Positions 18,569-28,161 of a stretch of 64,000 bases of DNA are shown here, piece after piece. The notes below the pieces were generated by a model. It saw only the letters and a program-made list of their open reading frames with translations, did no database searches and had not been told where the DNA came from. Numbering within the stretch: the stretch's first letter is position 1; each line of letters opens with the position of its first letter. Source of the stretch: Halarcobacter ebronensis (GTDB lineage Bacteria; Campylobacterota; Campylobacteria; Campylobacterales; Arcobacteraceae); assembly GCF_013201825.1 (NCBI RefSeq), contig NZ_CP053836.1, positions 1,798,001 to 1,862,000 on the forward strand, read 5' to 3'. The position numbers were made by a program, and so were the translations under genes.

Positions 18569-19105
18569 TCAATTTCCTTTTTTTTGTATTTCAATTTCAA
18601 AATGGGTATCTAAAGATTCCATATAATATTTGTTCAAATCCAAATATACACTTTTACCTTTTATATAATGGTTAAAATATGTCCCTTCAAATGGCAAAGT
18701 ATTTGTAGCAATCTTAGTTTTGGAATTATACAATAATTCATCAGTGTTTAAAGTTACATAGTTATTTCTTGTAAATTTTACATCATTTAAAAATTTAAAC
18801 TCATCCCCTCTTCTTATTATCATATCAGCCAAAAGAGTATCAGTAATCTTTTTATTATCTTTATCAAGACTTTTTAACATCAAAGAGCTGTCATTCATCA
18901 CATCTCTATCTGTATATCTAATTGCCTTTTTACTAAAGATTATTCTATTTAAACTATCTGTATTTAACGTGTACATAGTTGAATCAATAAAAATTAAAAG
19001 TGGTAAATCTTTATCTTTATTGTTATTAGCTCTTTTATTAGCTGGTATAAAATAGGCTATTACTGTTATTATAAAGAGTGCACTTACAAAGATTCTTACA
19101 GCCAT
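18569..19105 (-). CDS. lptC: LptC, LPS export system bitopic protein
   Basis: 178 residues: one N-terminal membrane helix (IFVSALFIITVIAYFIP), then a single jellyroll-type domain. LptC hands LPS from the LptBFG transporter to LptA. Sequence conservation is low, as usual for LptC, so the call combines topology, size and position: the start overlaps kdsC by 10 bases and lptA follows. Confidence 0.82.
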   Translation of the reverse strand: MAVRIFVSALFIITVIAYFIPANKRANNNKDKDLPLLIFIDSTMYTLNTDSLNRIIFSKKAIRYTDRDVMNDSSLMLKSLDKDNKKITDTLLADMIIRRGDEFKFLNDVKFTRNNYVTLNTDELLYNSKTKIATNTLPFEGTYFNHYIKGKSVYLDLNKYYMESLDTHFEIEIQKKGN

Positions 19106-19593
19106 ACTCTAATAAATTCCTCTTCTAATCCATCTTCTTTTACAATATACTCTATCATCTCTCTAACTGCACCATGTCCGCCAGAGGCTTCACAAACTAT
19201 ATTTGCAATATTTTTAACATATTTTGAACCACCAGCAGGAACAAAAGATAGACCAACTTTTTTTAACATCTTATAGTCATTTAAGTCATCACCAATAGCA
19301 GCAACTTGATTCCAAGAGAGTCCCTCTTTCTTAATAATCTCTTCTAAAACTGCATATTTATCTTTAATCCCTTGATGAAGATGAGTTATTGCCAAATCTT
19401 TACCTCTTTGTTCAACAATTTTAGAGGTTCTTCCTGTAATTATGGCAGCTTTTTTTCCCATTCTTTTTGTCCAAGTTGCAATTGCTAAACCATCAGCAAC
19501 ATTAAATGTTTTTATCTCATCTCCACTATTTGTATAAGTAATTCCACCATCAGTTAATGTTCCATCAACATCAAGAACAATTAATTCAATCAT
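19096..19593 (-). CDS. kdsC: 3-deoxy-D-manno-octulosonate 8-phosphate phosphatase KdsC
   Basis: 165 residues, a cap-less HAD phosphatase: motif I DVDGTLTDG, motif II TGRTS, and motif IV GDDLNDYKML. KdsC dephosphorylates KDO 8-phosphate to KDO for the LPS inner core. Its ATG overlaps the hisB stop (ATGA) and its end overlaps lptC, tying LPS sugar synthesis to LPS transport. Confidence 0.9.
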   Translation of the reverse strand: MIELIVLDVDGTLTDGGITYTNSGDEIKTFNVADGLAIATWTKRMGKKAAIITGRTSKIVEQRGKDLAITHLHQGIKDKYAVLEEIIKKEGLSWNQVAAIGDDLNDYKMLKKVGLSFVPAGGSKYVKNIANIVCEASGGHGAVREMIEYIVKEDGLEEEFIRVWL

Positions 19594-20162
19594 AGAACAC
19601 CTTTTGTACTAGGTACTCCAAGTTTAGTGTTTTCAACCAAAGCTCTTCTTAACGCCACAGCAAAGGCTTTAAAACTAGCTTCTAATATATGATGTTTATT
19701 TCTTCCTCTATCATTGATTATATGACAGGTAACTCCAGAATTCATAACTAAAGCATTAAAAAACTCTTCTGCAAGTTCAACATCAAACTCTCCAACTTTT
19801 CCACTAATATTTACTTCATAAACCAAAAAAGGTCTATTTGATAAATCTAAAGCACAAGTTGTTGCTGCTTCATCCATAACTACTGTTGCATTACCATATC
19901 TTTCAACATTTTTAATAGGGAAAATCTCTTCTTTTAAAGCTTTACCTAAAACAATTCCACAATCTTCTACGCTATGGTGAGCATCAATATGTAAATCACC
20001 TTTACAATTTAACTCAATATCAATTCCACTATGTTTTGATAAAGCTTCTAACATATGATCAAAAAAACCAATTCCAGTATCTATTTTAGAACTTCCTGTT
20101 CCTTGAATATCAACTCTACAACTAATATTTGTCTCTTTTGTCTCTCTTTTTAACTCAGTCAT
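19590..20162 (-). CDS. hisB: Imidazoleglycerol-phosphate dehydratase HisB
   Basis: 190 residues, the monofunctional form without a histidinol phosphatase domain. It has two metal-binding histidine clusters, FFDHMLEAL and DAHHSVED, and later RGRNKHHILEASFKA. It catalyses dehydration of imidazole glycerol phosphate in histidine synthesis. It sits between rlpA and kdsC, as in related genomes, rather than in a his operon. Confidence 0.95.
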   Translation of the reverse strand: MTELKRETKETNISCRVDIQGTGSSKIDTGIGFFDHMLEALSKHSGIDIELNCKGDLHIDAHHSVEDCGIVLGKALKEEIFPIKNVERYGNATVVMDEAATTCALDLSNRPFLVYEVNISGKVGEFDVELAEEFFNALVMNSGVTCHIINDRGRNKHHILEASFKAFAVALRRALVENTKLGVPSTKGVL

Positions 20163-20172
20163 ATTCTCTATC

Positions 20173-20973
20173 CTATTCAGCTATTATCATTGCACTATTT
20201 AAACCATTTTTGTCTTTGAAATCTTTAGCTTCCTCTTCAGATCTAAATCCAGCTACCCAAACTCTATTGATTGGTTCATCTAGATAAATTCCCTCTTTGA
20301 TTATAACACTATAACCTCGTTCAAGTGCAACTTCAAATTTCTCTTTTGTAATTTTAGCACCTTCATATCTTCTAAATGCACCAACTTGTACAAAATATTT
20401 TCCAACTGTTGCAGTCTCTTCTTTTTCTGCTTTTGTTTGAGCAATTTTTGCATGGAAACCAAGAACTGTAATTTTAACATTTGCAGTACCTCTTCCCACC
20501 ATATCAACTTCATGGGCTGCTTTATTTGAAAGGTCAATTATTCTTCCGCTTACAAAAGGTCCTCTATCATTAACTCTTACAATTGTTGATTTACCATTGT
20601 CAAGGTTTTCAACTTTAACCATTGTATTCATAGGCAGAGTTTTATGGGCAGCTGTCATTGCATACATATTATAAATCTCACCATTTGAAGTTCTTTTTGC
20701 ATGAAAATTTGGTCCATACCAAGAAGCAATTCCTCTTTGCTCATCTCCAACTTTAGCTAATGTTGGATAGTACCATTTTCCTGCGATTTGATAAGGTCTC
20801 ATAGTTGCCCTATGCATTGCCTCAGAATTTCTTATCTCTTGTTTTGGAATAGCTTTATACTCTCCACTATTTCCATAGCTATAATTTGTACTTTTAGTAG
20901 AACATCCACTATATAAAAAAACAGAAATTACAATAAAAGATAAAGATAAAACTTTTTTTCTATCTAATAACAA
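20173..20973 (-). CDS. rlpA: RlpA-type septal ring lytic transglycosylase, SPOR domain
   Basis: 266 residues: lipoprotein signal with the lipobox Cys in YSGCST, a double-psi beta-barrel domain ([22 protein letters not shown]...[10 protein letters not shown]), and a C-terminal SPOR domain ([11 protein letters not shown]). RlpA cleaves denuded glycan strands at the septum. The start is TTG, overlapping the mltD end by 14 bases, with GGGGAT before it. Functional linkage to the adjacent transglycosylase gene is natural. Confidence 0.9.
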   Translation of the reverse strand: MLLDRKKVLSLSFIVISVFLYSGCSTKSTNYSYGNSGEYKAIPKQEIRNSEAMHRATMRPYQIAGKWYYPTLAKVGDEQRGIASWYGPNFHAKRTSNGEIYNMYAMTAAHKTLPMNTMVKVENLDNGKSTIVRVNDRGPFVSGRIIDLSNKAAHEVDMVGRGTANVKITVLGFHAKIAQTKAEKEETATVGKYFVQVGAFRRYEGAKITKEKFEVALERGYSVIIKEGIYLDEPINRVWVAGFRSEEEAKDFKDKNGLNSAMIIAE

Positions 20974-22360
20974 TTTTATCCCCTATTTTTAAAAACGTTG
21001 TTTTTAAATTATTGTCTTTCATAATCTTTTTAACATCCATATTATATTTTTTTGCAATTGAAGATAATGAGTCTCCAATTTTAACTATATAATTTTTTGC
21101 TTTTGTATCATTATAAGTATTAAATTCAACTTTACCAACCATATCTTTTGGTATTGGTAATACAATTTTTTGCTTAAGAGCTAAAAAACTTGTTTTTAGT
21201 TTGTTATACTCTTTTATTAAACTTACTGGAACTTTATATCTTCTTGAAATTGCATACAAAGTATCACCAGTTTTTACAATATGAATTGCATATTTGGTAT
21301 CTTCAATAGAGCTGCTATTTTGATTAAACATAGTCAATTTATTATATGGAATATTTATTGTATAACTCTTTTCCATAGGAGGAATAATAGATTGTTTAAT
21401 ATGCTTATTTAAACTTAATAATTCTTCATATGACATATCCATAACTTTTGCAATATTTTTTAGATGTAAGCCACCTTTTACAGGAACAGTAGCAATAGTT
21501 TTTGCTATACCCATATTTAAAATATGTGAGTTTTCATCAAATTTCATAAAATTTTGTGAATTTATCATCCCTAATGCAACGATTTTTCTAATATATCTTC
21601 TACTTTCCTGGGGTAAATACTCTCTATTTACTTGTGATTGTTCCCTTAAAAGATATTCCAATTCTGGATCAATATTATATTTTTTAACTTCATTATATAT
21701 CTCTTTTAGTTGAGAAAATTTTGCTCTTCTTGTTTGATAAGCTCTGATTACAGCTCTATAAGCTCTAATTTTGTCATCATTCTTCATATCTGGATTTTTT
21801 TGTACATACAAATCTAACATTGCTCTTGTAAGAGCTTCAACAACTCTTCCTTCACCACAATTGTATGCAATTGCCGCTAGATACCATTTACCAAATCTAT
21901 TGTGTAAAGCTTTTAAATATTTAGCTGCAGCTCTAGTTGATTTTACTAAATCCATTCTCTCATCAACATATGTATTTACTTTTAAACCGTATCTTCTTCC
22001 TGTTTCATACATAAATTGCCAAAGTCCAGTTGCTCTTGCATTAGATCTTGCATCAATTGTAAAGTTTGATTCAGCCATTGCCATATAGATAAAAGCATCA
22101 GGAATTCCCTCTTCTTTTAAAATCTCTTTTATTCTTGGCAAAAAGATAGAAGCATCATTAAATTTTTGAATATAGTGCTCTACGTTGATTTTGCTTTGTA
22201 GTTGAGAATAGACTACTTGTAATCTATAATCAGTAATATACGTGGGGTCTATATCAAGTGATTCTAAAACTTCGATGTCTCTTTGTGAAAAATTTGAACC
22301 GGTTAATGTTGCGTTTAGATAAACTGAAAGTGAAAAAAGTAGTACTAAAAATCTCTTCAA
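20960..22360 (-). CDS. mltD: MltD-type lytic murein transglycosylase with LysM repeats
   Basis: 466 residues: signal peptide ([17 protein letters not shown]), an SLT domain with the catalytic Glu in AMAESNF and the GLWQFM motif, then LysM modules near 345-390 ([16 protein letters not shown]) and 425-466 ([16 protein letters not shown]). It cuts peptidoglycan to 1,6-anhydro products and binds glycan through LysM. It lies between tatD and rlpA on the same strand. Confidence 0.9.
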   Translation of the reverse strand: MKRFLVLLFSLSVYLNATLTGSNFSQRDIEVLESLDIDPTYITDYRLQVVYSQLQSKINVEHYIQKFNDASIFLPRIKEILKEEGIPDAFIYMAMAESNFTIDARSNARATGLWQFMYETGRRYGLKVNTYVDERMDLVKSTRAAAKYLKALHNRFGKWYLAAIAYNCGEGRVVEALTRAMLDLYVQKNPDMKNDDKIRAYRAVIRAYQTRRAKFSQLKEIYNEVKKYNIDPELEYLLREQSQVNREYLPQESRRYIRKIVALGMINSQNFMKFDENSHILNMGIAKTIATVPVKGGLHLKNIAKVMDMSYEELLSLNKHIKQSIIPPMEKSYTINIPYNKLTMFNQNSSSIEDTKYAIHIVKTGDTLYAISRRYKVPVSLIKEYNKLKTSFLALKQKIVLPIPKDMVGKVEFNTYNDTKAKNYIVKIGDSLSSIAKKYNMDVKKIMKDNNLKTTFLKIGDKIVIR

Positions 22361-22396
22361 ATTATATCCTATTTGTTAAAATAGGTAATATTTTAG

Positions 22397-23185
22397 CTAA
22401 ATAATATTAGAAAACTGCTTAAATAGGGTTTTCGCATTATTTGTGGTAAGGTTTTCAATCTCTTCTTGGGATAAATTTAGAAGTTCTGCCATCTTTTGAG
22501 CTACAAAAATAGTGTAATAGGGTTCATTCCTTTTCCCTCTGTGAGGATGTGGAGTTAAGTATGGACCATCAGTCTCTATAATCAATTTTTCAAGGGGAAT
22601 TTTTGGTAAAATCTCCACAAGTTTTCTTGCATTTTTAAAAGTTAATACTCCACCAATCCCAAAATAAAAATTATCTTCAGCTAAAGAGAGTAAATGTTCA
22701 CTTGCATTATAGCAGTGTAAAACTCCCCCAACCTCTTTTGCACCATACTTTTCTAAAATCTGTTTAGAGTCATTTGATGCCTCTCTAATATGAACAATCA
22801 ATGGTTTTTTGACTTTTTTTGCAAACTCAATTTGAGCAATAAAAACCTCTTTTTGTTTCTTTATATTTTCTTCTTTTTCTTTTTCATCTTCGGGAAGTCT
22901 ATAGTAGTCAAGTCCACACTCACCAATTGCAATACATTTTGGATGAGTAACAAACTCTTGCATTATTTTTTCATCATATTTATCAATATCATAAGGATGG
23001 ATTCCAACAGAAAAAAATATTTGTTCATATTTTTCTGCAAGTTTTATAGCCTGAGGCAAATCTTTAAAATCTGCTCCAGGTATTAAAAAGCCTTTAATAT
23101 TATGTTCTAAGGCTCTTTGTATTACTTCATCAATATCTTCATAATATTGTTCGTTGTCTAAGTGACAATGGGTGTCTATTATTAT
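22397..23185 (-). CDS. tatD: TatD-family metal-dependent DNase, apparent AUA start
   Basis: Metal ligands: the N-terminal DTHCHLD (HxH), GECGLD, IVHIRE, LHCY and ETDGPYLTP, full TatD set. The HxH motif lies upstream of the first ATG, GTG or TTG in frame (a TTG at 23059). Between the in-frame TGA (23201-23203) and that motif the codons are AAA AAG GTT TTT ATC ATA ATA ATA, with no standard start. An AAAAAAGG site ends 8 bases before the ATA at 23183-23185, which overlaps the TAA of the upstream gene as ATAA. I place the start there, giving 262 residues. TatD enzymes are 3'-5' exonucleases/DNases linked to DNA repair and quality control. Confidence 0.85.
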   Translation of the reverse strand: MIIDTHCHLDNEQYYEDIDEVIQRALEHNIKGFLIPGADFKDLPQAIKLAEKYEQIFFSVGIHPYDIDKYDEKIMQEFVTHPKCIAIGECGLDYYRLPEDEKEKEENIKKQKEVFIAQIEFAKKVKKPLIVHIREASNDSKQILEKYGAKEVGGVLHCYNASEHLLSLAEDNFYFGIGGVLTFKNARKLVEILPKIPLEKLIIETDGPYLTPHPHRGKRNEPYYTIFVAQKMAELLNLSQEEIENLTTNNAKTLFKQFSNII

Positions 23186-23487
23186 GATAAAAACCTTTTT
23201 TCAATAATATTGATTAACTCATTAATATCGCCAAGGTCATCAACTTTTATCCATGAGTCAATACCAAAATTTTTGAAAGCATCATAATCACTCTCATCTT
23301 CTAAAATTGCAATTGTTGCAAATTTTTCAGCGCAAGCTTCATGTTTGTTCTCTTCAAAATCAAAAATAGAGTTAATGTCTAAAATTGCAATTTGAGCATC
23401 ACCTGTGCTTCCACTTTGAAAGTGTTCTATTGTATGCTTAGAATCAATAATACCATCATTTATATCACAAAAAGTTACGATCTTCAT
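23182..23487 (-). CDS. Small protein of unknown function, possibly receiver-like
   Basis: 101 residues, acidic, with an alternating strand/helix pattern (KIVTFCD, AQIAILDIN, FATIAILED) like a small alpha/beta receiver-type fold, but without clear phosphoacceptor residues. GGGAG lies 7 bases upstream of the ATG. Its stop overlaps the inferred tatD start. Part of the hslU to tatD minus-strand run. I do not recognise a named family. Confidence 0.7.
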   Translation of the reverse strand: MKIVTFCDINDGIIDSKHTIEHFQSGSTGDAQIAILDINSIFDFEENKHEACAEKFATIAILEDESDYDAFKNFGIDSWIKVDDLGDINELINIIEKRFLS

Positions 23488-23557
23488 TGCTTATCTCCCA
23501 AGGTGTTTGATAAATTCTAGCAAAATAAAAATAATAGTAGTGTTAAAATAAACCCTA

Positions 23558-24886
23558 TTATAAAATATATCTTGCTGTATCCTCATTTTCTATAATCTCA
23601 TCAAGCTTCTCTTCAACTAGTTCTTTAGTAATAATAACTTTTTCTCCAGCCTTTTCATCTGCTTCAAAAGATATATCTTCTATCACTTTTTCAATAACTG
23701 TATGAAGTCTTCTTGCTCCAATATCTTCTGTCTTTTCATTTGCAGACACAGAATATTTTGCAAAGGCTCTTATGGCTTCATCAGTAAACTCCAACTCAAC
23801 ATCTTCTACTTTTAAGAGTGCCTGATATTGTCTTAAAAGAGAATTTTTAGTATTTGTTAAAATTTTATATAAAGCTTCTTCATCTAAATTGTCCAATTCT
23901 ACTCTTAAAGGAAACCTTCCTTGAAGCTCTGGAAGTAAATCAGAAGGTTTAGAAACATGAAATGCTCCAGCAGCTATAAAAAGAACATGGTCTGTTTTTA
24001 CTTGACCAAATTTTGTATGAACTATACTTCCTTCAACAATTGGAAGTAGATCCCTTTGAACACCCTCTTTACTTGGGTCTTGATTTTGGCTTTTTGAACT
24101 TGTTGCAATTTTATCAATCTCATCAAGGAAGATAATCCCTCCATTTTCAGCTCTTTTAATCGCTTCTATTTTAATTGCCTCTTTATCAAGAAGTTTATCA
24201 CTTGCAACCTCTTTTAAAAGAATTTTTGCATCTTTTATGGTTACTTCTTTTTTTATCTTCTCTTTATTTAAGCCACCAAGCATTTTATTAAGGCTCTCTT
24301 GCATAGAGGTCATATCCATAGGAATTGAAGAATCAATAATCTCTACATGGGTTTTTTTAGGAACTTCAATCTCTATTTTTCTTTCGTCAAGCTCACCATT
24401 TAAAAGTTTCTCTTCCATTTTGTTGTAAGTTTTTATAAAAGACTCTTTTGCACTCTGTGTTGCTCCCTCAGGAAGAGATGGAACAAGAATTTCAATAATC
24501 TGTCTATTTACTTCACCATCAATTTTATCTTTTATTTTATCTTCAAACTCTCTTGTTACTAGATTTATTGATTCATAAACTAAATCTCTAATCATAGACT
24601 CAACATCTCGACCAACAAAACCTACTTCCGTATATTTTGAAGCTTCAACTTTAATAAATGGTAGACCCATCATTTTTGCAAGTCTTCTAGCAATCTCTGT
24701 TTTACCAACTCCAGTACTACCAATCATAAGAATATTTTTTGGCATAATCTCTTCTCTTAGTTCTGGACCTACATTCATTCTTCTGTATCTATTTCTCAAA
24801 GCAAGGGCAATTGTTTTTTTGGCACTATCTTGCCCAATTATATAATCATCTAAATACTTAACAATTTGCTTTGGTGTTAATTCCAT
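23558..24886 (-). CDS. hslU: HslU, ATPase subunit of the HslUV protease
   Basis: 442 residues: Walker A GSTGVGKTE, Walker B IIFLDEIDKIA, the GYVG-type pore loop as GFVGRDV, an inserted I-domain (about 130-230) and the C-terminal ARYIL tail that docks on HslV. HslU unfolds substrates for the HslV chamber. It starts 6 bases after hslV. Confidence 0.96.
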   Translation of the reverse strand: MELTPKQIVKYLDDYIIGQDSAKKTIALALRNRYRRMNVGPELREEIMPKNILMIGSTGVGKTEIARRLAKMMGLPFIKVEASKYTEVGFVGRDVESMIRDLVYESINLVTREFEDKIKDKIDGEVNRQIIEILVPSLPEGATQSAKESFIKTYNKMEEKLLNGELDERKIEIEVPKKTHVEIIDSSIPMDMTSMQESLNKMLGGLNKEKIKKEVTIKDAKILLKEVASDKLLDKEAIKIEAIKRAENGGIIFLDEIDKIATSSKSQNQDPSKEGVQRDLLPIVEGSIVHTKFGQVKTDHVLFIAAGAFHVSKPSDLLPELQGRFPLRVELDNLDEEALYKILTNTKNSLLRQYQALLKVEDVELEFTDEAIRAFAKYSVSANEKTEDIGARRLHTVIEKVIEDISFEADEKAGEKVIITKELVEEKLDEIIENEDTARYIL

Positions 24887-24892
24887 GCTATT

Positions 24893-25429
24893 TTAATCCT
24901 CTATCTCTAATATTTTAATATTTTGATTTGTATATATACATAATTCACCTGCAATCATTAAAGACTCTTTTACTAAATCTACAGGTTTTAAGTTTGAGTG
25001 TTTAGCTAAAGCTCTTGCGGCAGAAATAGCAAAATTCCCACCACTTCCTATTGAAGCAATACTTCCATCTTCTGGCTCAACTACGTCACCAGTACCTGAA
25101 AGAATAAAAATATGATTTTTATTTAAAACTATCATCATAGCTTCAAGACGTCTTAAAACTTTATCTTTTCTCCACTCTTTTGAAAAAGCAACAACTGCTT
25201 TAAGCAAATCACCTTTACAAGATTCTAAATGTCCTTCAAACATATCAAATAGATTAAAAGCATCTGCTGTACTTCCTGCAAAACCTGCTAAAATTTGATC
25301 TTTATAAAGTCTTCTAATTTTTGTGGCATTCCCTTTTAAAACTGCATTACCAAAAGTAACTTGACCATCTCCACCAATTACAGCTTGTCCTTGCCCTTTA
25401 TAGGCAAGTATCGTAGTTGCTTCAAACAT
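24893..25429 (-). CDS. hslV: HslV, proteolytic subunit of the HslUV protease
   Basis: 178 residues, proteasome beta-type fold. The catalytic N-terminal threonine is the first Thr of TTILAY at residue 5, so a four-residue MFEA propeptide must be removed, unlike the E. coli enzyme where only Met is lost. GGDGQVTFG and [13 protein letters not shown] are conserved. The ATG shares a base with the stop of rplI, giving the operon rplI-hslV-hslU. Confidence 0.95.
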   Translation of the reverse strand: MFEATTILAYKGQGQAVIGGDGQVTFGNAVLKGNATKIRRLYKDQILAGFAGSTADAFNLFDMFEGHLESCKGDLLKAVVAFSKEWRKDKVLRRLEAMMIVLNKNHIFILSGTGDVVEPEDGSIASIGSGGNFAISAARALAKHSNLKPVDLVKESLMIAGELCIYTNQNIKILEIED

Positions 25430-25878
25430 TATTCAACTCCGATAATGTCAACTTTTAAATTTGCATGTACAGAGTGACCTAATTTACAATCAACTTCTAC
25501 AATTCCCACTGATTTTATTTTATCTTTTAGAGTAATTGCTTTTTTATCTACTTCGATTCCAAATTGTTCTTGTAAGGCTTCACTAATCTCTTTACTTGTA
25601 ACTGAACCTATTAAATGTCCATTTGCACCAACTTTATGTGAAATAGTAAGTTTTGTTGAATCTAATTTTTGAGCTAACTCTTTTGCTTGGGCAATCTCTT
25701 TAGCCTCTTGCTCTGCTTTTATTCTTTGTTCCTCTTTATAATTATCAAGTACCTCTTGTGTGGCATGAAGAGCAAAACCTTTTGCAATTAAAAAATTTTT
25801 ACCATATCCATCTTTTACCTCTTTTACTTCACCAGCTTTACCAGTACCTTTTACCTCTTTAATCAATAAAACTTTCAT
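25429..25878 (-). CDS. rplI: Large ribosomal subunit protein bL9
   Basis: 149 residues: the conserved N-terminal signature ([29 protein letters not shown] region), the long connecting helix around 45-75 rich in Ala, Glu and Lys, and a C-terminal rRNA-binding domain. First gene of the hslVU operon. Confidence 0.97.
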   Translation of the reverse strand: MKVLLIKEVKGTGKAGEVKEVKDGYGKNFLIAKGFALHATQEVLDNYKEEQRIKAEQEAKEIAQAKELAQKLDSTKLTISHKVGANGHLIGSVTSKEISEALQEQFGIEVDKKAITLKDKIKSVGIVEVDCKLGHSVHANLKVDIIGVE

Positions 25879-26019
25879 TATATCTCCAATTTTTAAAAGT
25901 TGAATATTTTACTATAAACTATTTGAAGCAAGTATTAAGGTAGTGTTTTACTTATTTTTTAAAACTAATTATTTTAATCAAACAAAAAATTAACAATATA
26001 TTCTTAAAATTATCGTAAC

Positions 26020-26103
26020 GGTCATTTTAATACAAAAAGAACTTTTAAAATATCAGTCTCCTCCTACTAATTTTCTGATAGTTAGAATTTCTTTAAAATG
26101 ACC
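26020..26103. ncRNA. Long stem-loop between rplI and the MFS gene; terminator or small RNA
   Basis: Perfect 11-base outer arms (GGTCATTTTAA at 26020-26030; TTAAAATGACC at 26093-26103), an imperfect middle stem, and a 6-base inner stem (TATCAG at 26051-26056 with CTGATA at 26075-26080) close an 18-base loop. The loop is C/U-rich on the plus strand (TCTCCTCCT) and reads AGGAGGAGA on the minus strand. It begins 3 bases after the MFS stop. It could terminate that transcript, or act as a small RNA or protein-binding hairpin. Confidence 0.5.
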
Positions 26104-26106
26104 CTT

Positions 26107-27420
26107 TTAATCTTCTACTTCAGGCAATTTAAGCGCTAAATATATTCCTAAAAGACCAATAAGTGATAAAAACAAAATTATTCCAGCAACACCTAAAGAG
26201 GTATTTAAAGTTCCAATAAATCCACTAAAAAGAAGAATTATTCCTATTAAAGTATTACTAACAGCCACATAATCAGTTCTTTTATTACCTTCAGCCAAAT
26301 CAACTAAATAGGTTTTCCTTCCAATTCTAATCCCTTCATAACCAATACTAAGGAAAAAATAAAAAAGAGGCATAATCCAAATTACTGATAGCAAACTACT
26401 AAACAGCAAATCCATAAAAAAGATTAAAAATCCAAAAACAGTACATATACTTGCGCCAATTATCATAACTTTTCTACTTGAAACATCTGAAAATTTTCCC
26501 CAAATAGGAGCAGAAAGAAGAGAAGCCATTCCACTTGAGAGAATAAACATTCCAAGAAGATAACTATTTGAACCAAGATGTTTTTGAGCTAAAACAACAT
26601 AAAAAGGTGCGCTTAAAACTGAACACAAAAATAGTGCTCTTGTTATTACAAAAAGTCTAAAAGGTTTATCTGTTTTTAAAATTGAGAGTTTTTTAAAGGC
26701 AACTACAGCTGCATTACCTCCTCCTTCAGTCTCCCCTTCATATTCAACGATTTTACTATAAACAATTCCAGCAAGAAGCCAAAAAATACCTGCAAAAGTC
26801 AATAAAACCCCAAAATTTGAAGGAGAAAAAGGTTTCTCTCCATTTATAATAAAATATCCACCAAGAAGTACAACTAATACTCCAGCCACACTTCCTGACC
26901 AACCATTTAATGCTCCTCTTCTTGTTTTAGGAATAGTTTTTCCTACTACATCTTTTGCGGCAACTGAACTTAGACCTCTTGCCAAACTAAAGATAACAAG
27001 CAATAAAATTATCATATATCCTGCCATAATGCCTTCTAGTGTAAATGCAACTACACCTATTCCTATCATTGAAAATGCTTGAAGAAAAGCTCCAAGAACC
27101 CAAACATTTTTCCTTATGGGCATTTTTCTAATATATGCTGCAATTATAAGCTGAGGAAGTAATGAACCAGATTCGCGGATAGGAACCAAAAAAGCTATAA
27201 GATATAAAGGAACATTTAAACTTTGCATAATCCAAGGTAAAACAACTTTAGTATTTGATACTGAATCTGCTAACTTATTAAAAAAGTAACTTATTATGGT
27301 AAGTAGAAAATTTCCTGGAACAACTTTACAAGCTTTTTCATCTATAGCTTTACAAACTCTTGCATCTTCTTCATCAACAAGTTTTTCATAGATTGAGTCA
27401 ATCTTAGATTTAGAGGACAT
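26107..27420 (-). CDS. Major facilitator superfamily transporter
   Basis: 437 residues with about twelve membrane helices in two halves, joined by a loop near 230-255. The motif SRKVMIIG in the second half resembles the helix 8-9 equivalent of the MFS loop signature. No substrate-specific motif recognised. It is separated by 79 bases from the CBS-domain gene upstream and stands apart from rplI, with the long hairpin immediately after its stop. Confidence 0.85.
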   Translation of the reverse strand: MSSKSKIDSIYEKLVDEEDARVCKAIDEKACKVVPGNFLLTIISYFFNKLADSVSNTKVVLPWIMQSLNVPLYLIAFLVPIRESGSLLPQLIIAAYIRKMPIRKNVWVLGAFLQAFSMIGIGVVAFTLEGIMAGYMIILLLVIFSLARGLSSVAAKDVVGKTIPKTRRGALNGWSGSVAGVLVVLLGGYFIINGEKPFSPSNFGVLLTFAGIFWLLAGIVYSKIVEYEGETEGGGNAAVVAFKKLSILKTDKPFRLFVITRALFLCSVLSAPFYVVLAQKHLGSNSYLLGMFILSSGMASLLSAPIWGKFSDVSSRKVMIIGASICTVFGFLIFFMDLLFSSLLSVIWIMPLFYFFLSIGYEGIRIGRKTYLVDLAEGNKRTDYVAVSNTLIGIILLFSGFIGTLNTSLGVAGIILFLSLIGLLGIYLALKLPEVED

Positions 27421-27499
27421 TTATTATCCTTAGAGAATAGTTTTGGAAATTGTATTAAAAAATTGCTATTAAAACAATAGATAGTATGATTAAAATAAA

Positions 27500-28144
27500 T
27501 TATCCCCAAATTTGAAGAGGAGGAGTATTAGAAACTGCTTTTAATATATTTGCTCTTGATACAATTCCTAAAAGTTTATCATTTTGATCAACAATAGGTA
27601 TTGCTGTTAAACTAAAATCAACCATTACTTTTGCAACTCTTCTAATATCTGTTATTGGATCAGCTGTTATTACCTCTTTTAAATCAAAAGTGCCTAAAGT
27701 TTTTCTAAGAGTAGAGTTTGCAAACTCTAAATCGCCCAAAATATAATTTAAAATATCTCTTTCATTAAGCATTGCAATAACAATATTTCTTGTATCATCA
27801 ATAATAGGAATTTGCCTAATATCATTTTCAACCATTAAATCATATGCCTCTTGCAGAGTATTATTGGTTGTTAATGTTAATACATCATTTGTCATTAAAT
27901 CTTTTATATGATAGATTTCAACTTTTGTATCAATATTTGCAATACTCTTATAAACTTCTGTTGCTTCATCTATTGAAGATTCATTATAGAGTCTGTTCTT
28001 ATTTTTTGTAGATGTATGGTTTTTAGGAAGCCCCTCTTCCACATTATTTCTAATCCTTGCAATAGAATCAACTGTAGATAAAGTATAAAGATTGTCAACA
28101 GTACTTCTAAAACTCAATCCATTATTGTTGTAAATTGCAAACAT
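27500..28144 (-). CDS. Protein with two CBS domains
   Basis: 214 residues. An unrecognised N-terminal 80 residues is followed by a CBS pair (about 85-140: KDLMTNDVLTLTTNNTLQEAYDLM; 150-205: VITADPITDIRRVAKVMV). CBS pairs bind adenine nucleotides or related ligands and regulate a partner. No enzyme or transporter domain is fused. It follows the recombinase-like gene by 17 bases and is probably co-transcribed with it. Confidence 0.85.
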   Translation of the reverse strand: MFAIYNNNGLSFRSTVDNLYTLSTVDSIARIRNNVEEGLPKNHTSTKNKNRLYNESSIDEATEVYKSIANIDTKVEIYHIKDLMTNDVLTLTTNNTLQEAYDLMVENDIRQIPIIDDTRNIVIAMLNERDILNYILGDLEFANSTLRKTLGTFDLKEVITADPITDIRRVAKVMVDFSLTAIPIVDQNDKLLGIVSRANILKAVSNTPPLQIWG

Positions 28145-28161
28145 TATTTATCCTTAGGAGT

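Noticed and set aside
18296-18613. Plus-strand 105-codon frame over lptA
   Set aside because: Antisense shadow of lptA and lptC, which form an intact operon on the other strand.
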